Shown here piece by piece: positions 1-6,892 of a stretch of 11,608 nucleotides of DNA. Numbering within the stretch: position 1 is the stretch's first letter; each line of letters starts with the position of its first letter. Source of the DNA: JAFGKM01 sp964403465 (GTDB lineage: Bacteria > Ratteibacteria > UBA8468 > B48-G9 > JAFGKM01); the NCBI GenBank assembly GCA_964403465.1, contig CAYOFY010000051.1:1-11608 (forward strand). The letters run 5' to 3'. The position numbers and the translations under genes were made by a program. Under the pieces are notes generated by a model. That model worked only from the letters and a program-made list of their open reading frames with translations. It had not been told where the DNA came from and did no database searches.

Positions 1-446
1 ACAACAAGGGACCCTTGATATCACCCGACATGATAAAGGAATTCCTGTTTCCGTATTACCGGCAGTTAATCTGCAATATCAAATCCAGGCAACTGGACAA
101 GGACAGACATCTCTATTTCCATGTGGATACTGATGGACATGCCCTGCCGGTCATACCTCTCTACCAGTCCATAGGCATGGATGTGATGAGTCCCTTTGAA
201 GTGGCATCCGGTTGCGACGTGGTTGAGATGGGCATAAGATTCCCGGGTCTTGCAATGTTCGGAGGTATTGACAAAAGAATACTGGCGAAAGGAAAGAAAG
301 CGATTGACGCACATCTGGATTATGTCCTGCCCGCAATGAGAAAAAGAGGGGGATACATTCCGACATGCGACCACGACGTACCTGAAGAAGTGTCATATGA
401 GAATTACCTTCACTACCGTAAACGCTGTCTGGAATTTGCAAGATAG
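1..446 (+). CDS. URO-D / corrinoid methyltransferase-family protein, 5'-truncated
   Basis: This is the C-terminal part of a uroporphyrinogen-decarboxylase-fold protein. The reading frame is open to the left window edge (codons in phase from base 3), so the true start lies outside. Family-typical stretches are FHVDTDG (substrate-side His/Asp strand), the SIGMDVMSPFE segment, MFGGIDKRILAKGK and GGYIPTCDHDVP followed by an ENYLHYRK helix. Members of this fold either decarboxylate uroporphyrinogen III or act as cobalamin-dependent methyltransferases of the MtaA/CmuA type. The GGIDKR and CDHDVPEEVSYENY version is common in the second, poorly characterised group often found in environmental bacteria, so a corrinoid-linked methyl transfer role is more likely than heme synthesis, but this is inference. 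It ends 29 bases before the next gene and could be co-transcribed with it. Family call is confident; substrate is unknown. Confidence 0.88.
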   Translation, partial: NKGPLISPDMIKEFLFPYYRQLICNIKSRQLDKDRHLYFHVDTDGHALPVIPLYQSIGMDVMSPFEVASGCDVVEMGIRFPGLAMFGGIDKRILAKGKKAIDAHLDYVLPAMRKRGGYIPTCDHDVPEEVSYENYLHYRKRCLEFAR

Positions 447-475
447 CTGGATTTATTTCTAATAAGGAGGCTGCA

Positions 476-967
476 GTGTTTGACAGAAAACGATATGCAA
501 AACCGCTGAAGCTGATGATTTCAATATTTATATGTTTAGCGGCAGGAATGTTCGGCTCTTTCTTTACTTCGGCTTCCGTAGACACATGGTACGAAACTCT
601 AAACAAACCTTCTTTCAATCCTCCAAACTGGTTATTTGCGCCTGTATGGACCGTTCTATATGTAGTTATGGGTATTTCGTTATTCCTTATCTGGTCTTCT
701 GAAAATGCTGCACGAGACAGAAAGAGTACGGCTCTGATTTTATTCTCATTACAACTCCTGCTCAACGTCGTGTGGTCGGTTTTCTTCTTTGGCCTGAAAA
801 ATCCTTTTTTAGCCTTTCTTGAAATAATCTTTCTGTGGGGCACAATAACATTTACTATTTTTTCCTTCCATAAGATATCAGTGTCGTCAGCATACCTGCT
901 TCTACCGTATCTGCTATGGGTATCTTTTGCATCGGTTCTGAACTGTTCAATCGTCCTGCTTAATTAG
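476..967 (+). CDS. tspO: TspO/MBR (tryptophan-rich sensory protein) family membrane protein
   Basis: A 163-residue protein, normal length for bacterial TspO, with five hydrophobic segments (about residues 11-33, 53-74, 84-106, 110-130 and 137-160). Diagnostic residues are present: W38-Y-x-x-L-x-K-P-S-F-N-P-P (38-50), W52 and W58 at the start of helix 2, and LLLNVVWSVFF (N97, W100) in helix 3. TspO proteins bind porphyrins and related tetrapyrroles or sterols in the membrane and are linked to oxidative or light stress; the ligand here is unknown. GTG is chosen as the start because an AAGGAGG ribosome site (464-470) lies five bases upstream and the protein then begins at the usual family position. 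Its upstream neighbour is a URO-D-fold gene, which is suggestive for tetrapyrrole biology but not proof of a shared role. Its 3' end overlaps the convergent gene by 21 bp. Confidence 0.93.
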   Translation: MFDRKRYAKPLKLMISIFICLAAGMFGSFFTSASVDTWYETLNKPSFNPPNWLFAPVWTVLYVVMGISLFLIWSSENAARDRKSTALILFSLQLLLNVVWSVFFFGLKNPFLAFLEIIFLWGTITFTIFSFHKISVSSAYLLLPYLLWVSFASVLNCSIVLLN

Positions 968-3043
968 CTTTTTTCCCCTGGTTTTGAGAACCACCAGGCT
1001 TGCCGCTCCGTGCACAGGCAGTGTGAGAATCAACTCGTTTCCAATGCGCTTGATTCTGACCGGTTTATCACCTTCATAATCCGCTCCCATAACGTATGCC
1101 CGGGCAACCCTGCGGGCATGTTTCGTCCTGACAGCAATCTGCAGATCCTCCATGAATTTCGTCCTGTCAAGACATCTCTTTCGCAGCGTCACAAGAGATA
1201 CGAGTATATCGCCTTTTTCTCCCAGGAATATTTCGCCTGCAACCGGGGCACTTTCGCCTGTACCCAGAACAACCTCTCTTGCATCTTCCACGCTAAAAAC
1301 ACCGGCCTTCTTCAGGAGCCGCAGGGGATTGGGTTCAAGCAATATTCTCCTTCCGAGGAGTTTTTCGCAGAGAGGCAGGTAACGTTTGTATATTTCCCTC
1401 TGAGTTGTATTGAAATCCTTCTTAAAGAACCACCCGTCTTTGGTGGTGACCCAGTATGACCAGGAAGCCCCTGCCAGCAAACAATTCTGAAGCATGTGCT
1501 CTATGTCATCCTCATCCTTACAGTAAGCAAAGAAAAGAAGCGGTCTTGCAATATGCATATATTTCATGGTTGCGAGATTCTTTGATGTGCTCTCTGCCAT
1601 ATTTCCGTCAAAACCCAGCCCTAACTCAATATCATATGTGCCATTTGCATAAATAATCTTACCCTGCCTGTGTAATTCCCTTACAAGTCCGGGCACGTGT
1701 CTGTCATAATTGTAGCGCAGCCGGTATGCGGGTTTGTTCCTGCACATGGTTATCCCGTCGTCATGGGCACAGTCGGTGGCGTTGTAACATGCCTGGTCCA
1801 GAAAGATGCCGGATATATCCGGATATCTTTCAAGAATTCCCTTCACCTGCCTCTGCATCTCCTTCCCGAACGGAAGGGACGGATCCGAATTGGCAAAAGC
1901 ACCGTCAACAATGGCAGGAAACAGGCTTCCATTAATATCCCGCGCAAGTGACGAAACCCATTTCCTCGGCCACCTCGGAAGATATGCATCTCCGGTAACC
2001 TGAAGGTAAAGCAGACTCGCTATGCCGCGCCTTGCAAGAATCCTGCCGCAATCATTGATCACCTTGATGTTTATGGGCCTGCCGTAATTCATTTTGTGGG
2101 TTGGGTCTGACCCGTCAAACCACACTCTTTCTTCCGGACAGTACTGTCCATAATATGGCATGCTGTGGTGGATTTCATACCATTTTATTCCCGATTTTGC
2201 CATCTTATCCGCATCCTTTGCGCTCACGTGCGGCGGGCCGAACATGCTGCCGCCCTCAAATTTTCTCACTTCCGGATTTCCCGGCAGGAAATACTCCGGA
2301 TATTTCTTGAAGAGCCATGCAAGAGTGGGACGGAAACATCCCTCGTGAAAACGCAGCATGATTTCGGATATTACCTTCTTACCGTGCCGCAATCCCAGGA
2401 GGTCGTTCTCTACAAAAATCCCCTCGTCGTGGTAATCGGTGAAATAAAAACGAAGGCGCGGATTGACCTTCCCGAAGGGCTTTGCAATAGCAATCCCGAC
2501 GTCCTTCCCGGAATCATAAACCGTAACAGCCGGTATCACGGTTCCGAAACATATATCCCCGTATTCAAGATGAAGTCCCGCAACGTTGTGGGTGTGCGAC
2601 GGGAAATTGAAATTTGCGGACCACACGTTCCATCCCCATGGCGCCTCAGGATAAGGGACAAGCTGCCTTATCTCCACGCTCCTATCAGGTTCATGCCTGT
2701 CAAGACCGAGTTCCACGTTCCAGTGTATGCAATCTTTCTCTGCCCTGAATGTCTCCTTCACGTAAAACGCTGCGCCTCTGAAACGCCGCAGGATAACCAC
2801 ACTGGGATTCCTTCCTCTGCTCACCCTGAATATTGTTCTGGACGGGCTTGCACCCCCTTTGAAATGTCTGTCTTCAAGACCGTCATAAACCTCCACACGC
2901 CCTGGATTTGTATTCCAGTGAAGATTTTTCTTCAGATGGATTAACTCCAGGATTCTGCCTGTTGTCCTGCAGATTCCAATCTCCATGTTCGCATTACCCA
3001 TCCTTATCTCTCGTGCGTCTGAACGGATGTATGTACCTTGCAT
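947..3043 (-). CDS. Large TIM-barrel glycoside-hydrolase-like protein
   Basis: A 698-residue protein with the layout of a multidomain glycosidase: an N-terminal beta-sandwich (about 1-250, with RVEVYDG and Trp/His-rich strands), a TIM-barrel-like centre (about 265-570) and a beta-rich C-terminal domain (about 590-695). Barrel strands ending in candidate catalytic acids are SGIFLDQACYN (D416) and GFDGNMAEST (E484). The barrel is rich in aromatic and His residues (KWYEIHHSMPYYG, SWSYWVTTKDGWFF), as expected for sugar binding. It resembles uncharacterised barrel proteins of the DUF6259 type, but I cannot confirm the family or the substrate. There is no signal peptide, so it probably acts in the cytoplasm. 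The ATG has a GGGGGA ribosome site about six bases upstream. A minus-strand promoter candidate lies at 3131-3159. It is convergent with tspO. Confidence 0.8.
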   Translation of the reverse strand: MQGTYIRSDAREIRMGNANMEIGICRTTGRILELIHLKKNLHWNTNPGRVEVYDGLEDRHFKGGASPSRTIFRVSRGRNPSVVILRRFRGAAFYVKETFRAEKDCIHWNVELGLDRHEPDRSVEIRQLVPYPEAPWGWNVWSANFNFPSHTHNVAGLHLEYGDICFGTVIPAVTVYDSGKDVGIAIAKPFGKVNPRLRFYFTDYHDEGIFVENDLLGLRHGKKVISEIMLRFHEGCFRPTLAWLFKKYPEYFLPGNPEVRKFEGGSMFGPPHVSAKDADKMAKSGIKWYEIHHSMPYYGQYCPEERVWFDGSDPTHKMNYGRPINIKVINDCGRILARRGIASLLYLQVTGDAYLPRWPRKWVSSLARDINGSLFPAIVDGAFANSDPSLPFGKEMQRQVKGILERYPDISGIFLDQACYNATDCAHDDGITMCRNKPAYRLRYNYDRHVPGLVRELHRQGKIIYANGTYDIELGLGFDGNMAESTSKNLATMKYMHIARPLLFFAYCKDEDDIEHMLQNCLLAGASWSYWVTTKDGWFFKKDFNTTQREIYKRYLPLCEKLLGRRILLEPNPLRLLKKAGVFSVEDAREVVLGTGESAPVAGEIFLGEKGDILVSLVTLRKRCLDRTKFMEDLQIAVRTKHARRVARAYVMGADYEGDKPVRIKRIGNELILTLPVHGAASLVVLKTRGKKLIKQDD

Positions 3044-3130
3044 CTCATCCCCCTTTGATTGAATGTGCCCGGCATCCCCGAACCTTGAGTACCCGGAAAT
3101 ATGCTTTCGACGTTACGCATCGCAAAATCC

Positions 3131-3159
3131 TTTTTAACAGAATGGAACGCAAATGTCAA
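3131..3159 (-). promoter_or_regulatory. Candidate sigma-70 promoter for the leftward glycosidase-like gene
   Basis: Read on the minus strand there is a perfect -35 box TTGACA (3154-3159), a 17-base spacer and a weaker -10 box TAAAAA (3131-3136), followed by about an 80-base leader to the ATG at 3043. It lies back to back with the rightward promoter at 3187-3215; the two -35 boxes are only 27 bases apart, so one regulator could cover both. Confidence 0.45.
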
Positions 3160-3186
3160 GTCCGCGCAGGAGACAGTGCCGTAGAT

Positions 3187-3215
3187 TTGACATTGAAAAT
3201 CAGCAGTAGTTTAAT
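3187..3215 (+). promoter_or_regulatory. Sigma-70 type promoter for the 3246-4425 gene pair
   Basis: Perfect -35 box TTGACA (3187-3192), a 17-base spacer and -10 box TTTAAT (3210-3215, five of six matches). Transcription would start near 3222, giving a 24-base leader with a GGAAGGAG ribosome site before the ATG at 3246. The 13 bases at 3206-3218, covering the -10 box, recur exactly at 5058-5070 in another promoter. Confidence 0.72.
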
Positions 3216-3245
3216 ATACCACGGCGTAAAAAGGAAGGAGAGAAC

Positions 3246-3449
3246 ATGGACATTATAAGGTGGGGAGAAACCAAGATACGCAAGATGACCTTCTGGGATA
3301 TGGGCCTGATTAAGTTCGCGTGCATATTCTTTGGTTTGATAATAGGGGCTTATGCATCATCGTTTATCAGGGAAAACGTCTGGCTCTTCGCGATATTGTT
3401 TATCGCGGTATATGTAATCGTGGTATACAGGGTCGTTATCAAAAAGTGA
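3246..3449 (+). CDS. Small two-helix inner-membrane protein, function unknown
   Basis: A 67-residue protein with a short charged N-terminus (RWGETKIRKM), two hydrophobic helices (about residues 18-40 and 46-63) and a basic C-terminal end (YRVVIKK), so both ends are probably cytoplasmic. The ATG follows a strong GGAAGGAG ribosome site by six bases and sits just downstream of a near-consensus promoter, which supports it as a real gene despite its size. Small proteins with a similar 'FWD.xLIKFxxxFFGLIIG' pattern are familiar from uncultured bacterial genomes, where they have no known role. The next gene starts 19 bases after its stop and is probably co-transcribed. No function can be assigned. 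Confidence 0.75.
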   Translation: MDIIRWGETKIRKMTFWDMGLIKFACIFFGLIIGAYASSFIRENVWLFAILFIAVYVIVVYRVVIKK

Positions 3450-3468
3450 GGAGAATGCGGGGAAAGTT

Positions 3469-4425
3469 ATGAAAAATCGAATTTTTTGCTGTGCCCTGTT
3501 TTCTTTCCTTGCCATTCTTTCCCCCGCCCTTGATTGCGGCGAACAGGTGCCTCCTGGCTCATGCGTTGACCTGAAAGGAGCACAGGTCTTCCCTCCGGAT
3601 AACCCGTGGAACCAGGATATCTCAGGATGCCCGGTGGACCCGAATTCGGACGTGCTTATAGCAAGTATAGGACTAGATACGGGACTTCATCCTGATTTTG
3701 GGGCTTCCCTATGGAATAATGCTCCCGTAGGTATTCCCTACGTGGTCGTCCCCGGGGACCAGCAGCGGGTGCCGGTAGTATTTCAGTATGCCGACGAAAG
3801 CGACCCGGGACCTTACCCTATTCCTCAGAATCCTCCCATAGAAGGAGGAGCGGGCTCATCGGGTGACAGGCATATCCTGATAATAGACAGGGATAACTGG
3901 AAACTCTACGAACTTTATGCTGCCTATCCCGAAGAAAGCGGGCAGAGATGGCGCGCCGGCTCCGGTGCGGTCTTTGACCTCAAGTCCAATTCCATGAGGC
4001 CCGCGGGCTGGACTTCTGCCGACGCAGCAGGTCTTCCAATCTTCCCGGGTCTTGTCAGGTATGACGAGGTAATGATACGGAAGGAAATAAAACATGCTGT
4101 CAGATTCACGTGCGCAAGAACAAGACGGGCCTTCGTATCCCCTGCAAGGCATTTCGCGAGTCGTCTCACGGACGCCAACCTGCCTCCCATGGGTATGAGG
4201 GTACGACTGAAGGCGGATTACGGCATCTCGGGATTTCCTGAGTCCGCACAGGTCATTCTCATTGCACTCAAGAAATACGGCATGATTCTTGCAGACAACG
4301 GCAGCAACTGGTTCATAACAGGGGTGCCGGATACAAGATGGAACGATGAGGAACTGTCAGCCATCAAGAAAGTCAAGGGCTCGGCTTTTGAGGTGGTTGA
4401 TATGGGGCAGGTGACAACGCATTAG
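3469..4425 (+). CDS. Conserved exported protein of unknown function
   Basis: A 318-residue protein with an N-terminal signal peptide (basic KNR, then a hydrophobic core at about residues 6-20). There is no canonical lipobox, because the residue before C23 is Asp, so it is probably released to the periplasm or outside. The mature part is rich in Pro, Gly, Asp and Trp and holds blocks typical of a widespread uncharacterised secreted family: DNPWNQDISG (44-53), ASIGLDTGLHPDFG, DRDNWKLYELYAAYP, PAGWTSADAAGLPIFPGLVR, ARHFASR and GMILADNGSNWFITG near the end. The conserved Asp, His, Trp and Asn suggest a carbohydrate- or polymer-binding or enzymatic role, but no catalytic family can be named. A GGGGAAAG ribosome site precedes the ATG. 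It is probably in one transcript with the 67-residue membrane protein. No obvious terminator follows. Confidence 0.85.
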   Translation: MKNRIFCCALFSFLAILSPALDCGEQVPPGSCVDLKGAQVFPPDNPWNQDISGCPVDPNSDVLIASIGLDTGLHPDFGASLWNNAPVGIPYVVVPGDQQRVPVVFQYADESDPGPYPIPQNPPIEGGAGSSGDRHILIIDRDNWKLYELYAAYPEESGQRWRAGSGAVFDLKSNSMRPAGWTSADAAGLPIFPGLVRYDEVMIRKEIKHAVRFTCARTRRAFVSPARHFASRLTDANLPPMGMRVRLKADYGISGFPESAQVILIALKKYGMILADNGSNWFITGVPDTRWNDEELSAIKKVKGSAFEVVDMGQVTTH

Positions 4426-4511
4426 TATTTATTTTTCCGTATTCAATATTTCCTTTCACGTTCATTACTAAACTTTTCTTTCTGGAATTCGTCTAATAAA
4501 TGCAGGTAAAC

Positions 4512-4532
4512 ATGCTCATATTTTGTGAGCAT
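4512..4532 (+). promoter_or_regulatory. Perfect inverted repeat just upstream of the Met-rich protein gene
   Basis: ATGCTCA (4512-4518) and TGAGCAT (4526-4532) are perfect inverted arms around a seven-base spacer. The repeat ends a few bases before the AAGGAAGGAGGAGG ribosome site and 17 bases before the ATG at 4550. As DNA it could be an operator; as RNA it would form a seven-base-pair hairpin close to the ribosome site. No T-run follows, so it is not a terminator. The rest of the 124-base gap (4426-4549) is AT-rich with no convincing promoter. Confidence 0.45.
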
Positions 4533-4549
4533 CAAGGAAGGAGGAGGAT

Positions 4550-4939
4550 ATGAAGAGAATGGTAATAGCATGCCTTGGCATGTTGTTCGTGGCGAGTACC
4601 GTATTCGGACAGCAGATGAATCCAGCCCCTCAGCCGCCCGGCAACAGTGGAATGATGTGTCCAAGAATGGGGCAGGGTATGCAGCAGGGGATGATGAGAC
4701 AGGGCATGGGACCCATGGGCAACATGATGCCGCAGACGCAAATGGTTCCCTCGGATAACGGCGGAGTAATAATACTCTCAGGGAATCGGCTTCTGAAGTT
4801 TGACAAGAATCTTAAGCTTGTAAAGGAAGTGGAACTCTTCCCTGTCAATAAAAATATGCAGGAAATGCCCTGTATGCAGCCGGGAATGATGAAACCCGGG
4901 ATGCAGCCCGGCATGCAGCCGCCCGCAGAAAGAAAGTAG
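4550..4939 (+). CDS. Methionine-rich exported small protein
   Basis: A 129-residue protein with a clear signal peptide (MKRMVIACLGMLFVASTVFG, cleavage likely before QQ at 21). The mature protein has two Met/Gln/Pro/Gly-rich arms (about 21-67 and 103-125, with repeats such as MQPGM, MKPGM and MQPGM) around a compact segment, GGVIILSGNRLLKFDKNLKLVKEVEL. That segment has the strand pattern of a single beta-propeller or beta-hairpin unit. Two Cys occur, one in each arm. Met-rich exported proteins often bind Cu(I) or Ag(I), so periplasmic metal binding is a reasonable guess, but no defined copper motif is seen. The start follows an unusually strong GGAAGGAGGAGG ribosome site. An inverted repeat lies upstream and a strong stem-loop terminator downstream, so it is probably a single-gene transcript. 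Confidence 0.82.
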   Translation: MKRMVIACLGMLFVASTVFGQQMNPAPQPPGNSGMMCPRMGQGMQQGMMRQGMGPMGNMMPQTQMVPSDNGGVIILSGNRLLKFDKNLKLVKEVELFPVNKNMQEMPCMQPGMMKPGMQPGMQPPAERK

Positions 4940-4969
4940 AGAATAGCATTTTGCATGCCTGAATCATAA

Positions 4970-5040
4970 CGGCGGGAGAGTCCTGGTTGTTTCCCGGCAT
5001 GAAATAATGCCGGTTGACCGCTCCCCCGCCGATTTTATTT
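4970..5040 (+). terminator. Long two-part stem-loop terminator after the Met-rich gene
   Basis: Outer arms CGGCGGGAGAG (4970-4980) and CTCCCCCGCCG (5021-5031) pair over 11 positions with one mismatch. Inside is a second perfect hairpin, CCGGCAT (4994-5000) with ATGCCGG (5007-5013). The structure is followed by ATTTTATTT (5032-5040), an imperfect T-tract. The layout fits a rho-independent terminator; the enclosed second hairpin is larger than usual. Confidence 0.75.
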
Positions 5041-5067
5041 GAAATAGGATGGTTGATGTAGTTTAAT
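5039..5067 (+). promoter_or_regulatory. Sigma-70 type promoter for the membrane protein/MFS unit
   Basis: -35 TTGAAA (5039-5044), a 17-base spacer and -10 TTTAAT (5062-5067). The -35 box begins inside the T-tract of the preceding terminator. Transcription would start near 5074, leaving about a 48-base leader before the ATG at 5122. The 13 bases at 5058-5070 are identical to 3206-3218. Confidence 0.6.
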
Positions 5068-5121
5068 ATAGGCGTGGTAAGAATTCGGTAAGTACAGGAA
5101 ACTCTGCCTGCATGGGTCATC

Positions 5122-5604
5122 ATGATATTATCGTCTGCAAACTTTATAAAAAGGAAAAAAACCGGGATGGTGGTACTTGCTATATTCGCTGTTGCCATGG
5201 CGTACGTGGAGGCGATGGTGGTTGTATATCTGCGCCGGCTTCTTCCCCTCTACGACTGGTCGCGTATCTCTTCCTACGGAGACCTGTGCGTGCTTGTGGG
5301 AAATTCCGGGATCAGATGGAGCGAACAGACCAGGGAATTTGCAACAATAGTAATGCTTGTTTCGGTCGCCTTCTTCTTCGGAAAAAATATGAGGGAAAGA
5401 TTTGCCGGGTTTTTGATTGCCTTTGGTATCTGGGATATTTTTTACTACATATTCCTTTATCTATGGCTCCGTTGGCCGAAAAACCTGCTTGAATGGGATA
5501 TCCTTTTCTTGATACCCTTCCCATGGGTATCCCCTGTTATAGTGCCTGTCTGCATCTCGCTGGTAATGATATCCTCGGGTCTTTATATGCTTAAGGACGG
5601 TTGA
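5122..5604 (+). CDS. Polytopic membrane protein, function unknown
   Basis: A 160-residue hydrophobic protein with about four membrane helices (roughly residues 15-37, 71-88, 93-115 and 128-156). Conserved-looking stretches are AYVEAMVVVYLRRL near the first helix, GIWDIFYYIFLYLWLRWP in the middle and EWDILFLIPFPWVSPVIVP before the last helix. This pattern occurs in an uncharacterised family of bacterial integral membrane proteins. The start is uncertain: the ATG at 5122 has only a weak ribosome site, and the ATG at 5167 would still leave all helices but remove the basic KRKK leader, so the longer form is preferred. The next gene starts 13 bases after its stop, so the two probably form one transcript. 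Function cannot be assigned. Confidence 0.78.
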   Translation: MILSSANFIKRKKTGMVVLAIFAVAMAYVEAMVVVYLRRLLPLYDWSRISSYGDLCVLVGNSGIRWSEQTREFATIVMLVSVAFFFGKNMRERFAGFLIAFGIWDIFYYIFLYLWLRWPKNLLEWDILFLIPFPWVSPVIVPVCISLVMISSGLYMLKDG

Positions 5605-5617
5605 AGGAACATGGTCA

Positions 5618-6838
5618 ATGAAAAGGAAAATAGGAAAGCATCTATCAGAAGTTCCACGGGATATGTGGTATTTTCTCACCGCCATCAGTATCATAGGATT
5701 TTCACAGAGTATTCTGGATTCCGTATTCAATAATTACCTGAACGATACCTTTGCCCTGAGCAGCCTGCACAGGACGATGCTCGAAGTTCCGCGGGAGCTG
5801 CCGGGTTTTCTGGTGGTCATTGTTTCGGCATTTCTATTTTTCCTTTGCAGCCGAAGACTGGCGGTTCTTGCCACCCTGCTTTCCGGTCTGGGCTTGATCC
5901 TTATCGGTCTTTTCTCTTCCAGTTTCTCCCTTATGCTTGCCTGTCTTTTTGTATATAGCATGGGCCAGCATATCTTCCTGCCTTTAAATTCCAGCATAGG
6001 CATGGACATGGCAAGAGAAGGTGCGGACGGCAGAAGACTTGGTCAGTTGAGTGGAATAAGAAACCTGGCGGCAATACTCGGGAGTTTTGCAGTATTTGTC
6101 GGTTTCCGCTACCTGCATCTGAATTTCACCAGATCCTTCCTGATTTCCGCCTGCGGCTTTTTGTGCGCCTCTTTTGTTCTGGCTTTCATGAAGCCTGACA
6201 GGCCCCAGCACCCGAAACTCCGGTTGAGGCTTTACAGGGAGTACAGGCTTTTCTACTGGCTGAATGTTCTTTACGGAACACGGAAGCAGATTTTTCTTAC
6301 CTTTGCGCCATGGGTTCTGGTTACGGTTTTCAAGCAGCCAACCCAGATGCTGGCGACACTCATAACCATCGGAGGTATTATCGGCATTGTTCTTTTGCCT
6401 GTCCTGGGAAGAGCCATAGACGGGCTTGGAGAGAAGACCATCCTGGCGGCCGAGGCGGTCATCCTGGTTTTTGTCTGCATCGGATATGGATTTTCCAGAA
6501 CTCTCTTCAGAGAAGGGAACACCGCCCTGATTGTCACCTCGGTCTGTTTCATAACAGACCAGTTTCTGATTGCGGTCGGAATGGCACGCGCAACCTATCT
6601 GAAGAAGATTGCCCTGAGTCCGGACCATGTGAGTTCTACCCTGAGCATGGGCGTGAGCATTGACCACCTCTTTTCCATATCCATTGCCCTGCTCAGCGGT
6701 ATCATCTGGGCGAAATTCGGTTATCAGTATGTCTTCCTGTGCGGAGCGGTCATTGCTGTGATTAACTTTTTCTCCGTGCTGCGAATCAAGATTCCAAAAA
6801 AGCATGTTCCTGTACCCATGAGCATGGAGAAGGATTGA
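5618..6838 (+). CDS. Major facilitator superfamily (MFS) transporter
   Basis: A 406-residue protein with about twelve hydrophobic segments in two halves of six, separated by a basic cytoplasmic loop (about residues 191-212, with KPDRPQHPKLRLRLYREYR). The second half carries a loop 8-9 motif-A relic, GRAIDGLGEKT (264-274). The first half has ELPGFL and GRRLGQLSGIRNL at helix edges, typical of MFS proteins. It is the normal length for the superfamily and appears complete. The substrate cannot be told; overall character suggests a small-molecule or drug-type exporter or an orphan transporter. An AAGGA ribosome site lies about nine bases before the ATG, 13 bases after the previous gene, which supports co-transcription. 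Its stop codon lies inside a 15-bp palindrome (6832-6846). Confidence 0.9.
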   Translation: MKRKIGKHLSEVPRDMWYFLTAISIIGFSQSILDSVFNNYLNDTFALSSLHRTMLEVPRELPGFLVVIVSAFLFFLCSRRLAVLATLLSGLGLILIGLFSSSFSLMLACLFVYSMGQHIFLPLNSSIGMDMAREGADGRRLGQLSGIRNLAAILGSFAVFVGFRYLHLNFTRSFLISACGFLCASFVLAFMKPDRPQHPKLRLRLYREYRLFYWLNVLYGTRKQIFLTFAPWVLVTVFKQPTQMLATLITIGGIIGIVLLPVLGRAIDGLGEKTILAAEAVILVFVCIGYGFSRTLFREGNTALIVTSVCFITDQFLIAVGMARATYLKKIALSPDHVSSTLSMGVSIDHLFSISIALLSGIIWAKFGYQYVFLCGAVIAVINFFSVLRIKIPKKHVPVPMSMEKD

Positions 6839-6846
6839 ATCAATCC
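6832..6846. promoter_or_regulatory. 15-bp perfect palindrome ahead of the response-regulator promoter
   Basis: GGATTGA (6832-6838) and TCAATCC (6840-6846) are perfect inverted arms around one base. The palindrome includes the MFS stop codon and ends 11 bases before the -35 box at 6858. The position suits an operator or activator site for the downstream promoter. There is no T-run, so termination is unlikely. Confidence 0.4.
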
Positions 6847-6857
6847 ATAGAAAAGAG

Positions 6858-6886
6858 TTGATTTTTGCAAATTAAGATGGTAGAAT
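6858..6886 (+). promoter_or_regulatory. Promoter for the response regulator, probably giving a leaderless mRNA
   Basis: -35 TTGATT (6858-6863), a 17-base spacer and -10 TAGAAT (6881-6886). The ATG of the next gene is at 6893, seven bases after the -10 box, exactly where transcription should start. No Shine-Dalgarno-like sequence lies between. Confidence 0.65.
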
Positions 6887-6892
6887 AGAAAT

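Noticed and set aside
151..843. Minus-strand open frame (230 codons)
   Set aside because: Opposite the URO-D and TspO genes, both well supported; no ribosome site or family resemblance.
2165..2944. Long plus-strand open frame (259 codons)
   Set aside because: It lies antisense to the glycosidase-like gene, whose product has coherent domains and a ribosome site; the plus-strand product has no recognisable pattern.
5984..6805. Long minus-strand open frame (273 codons)
   Set aside because: Antisense to the clear MFS gene; its product is Gln/Asn/Asp-rich low-complexity sequence typical of a shadow frame.
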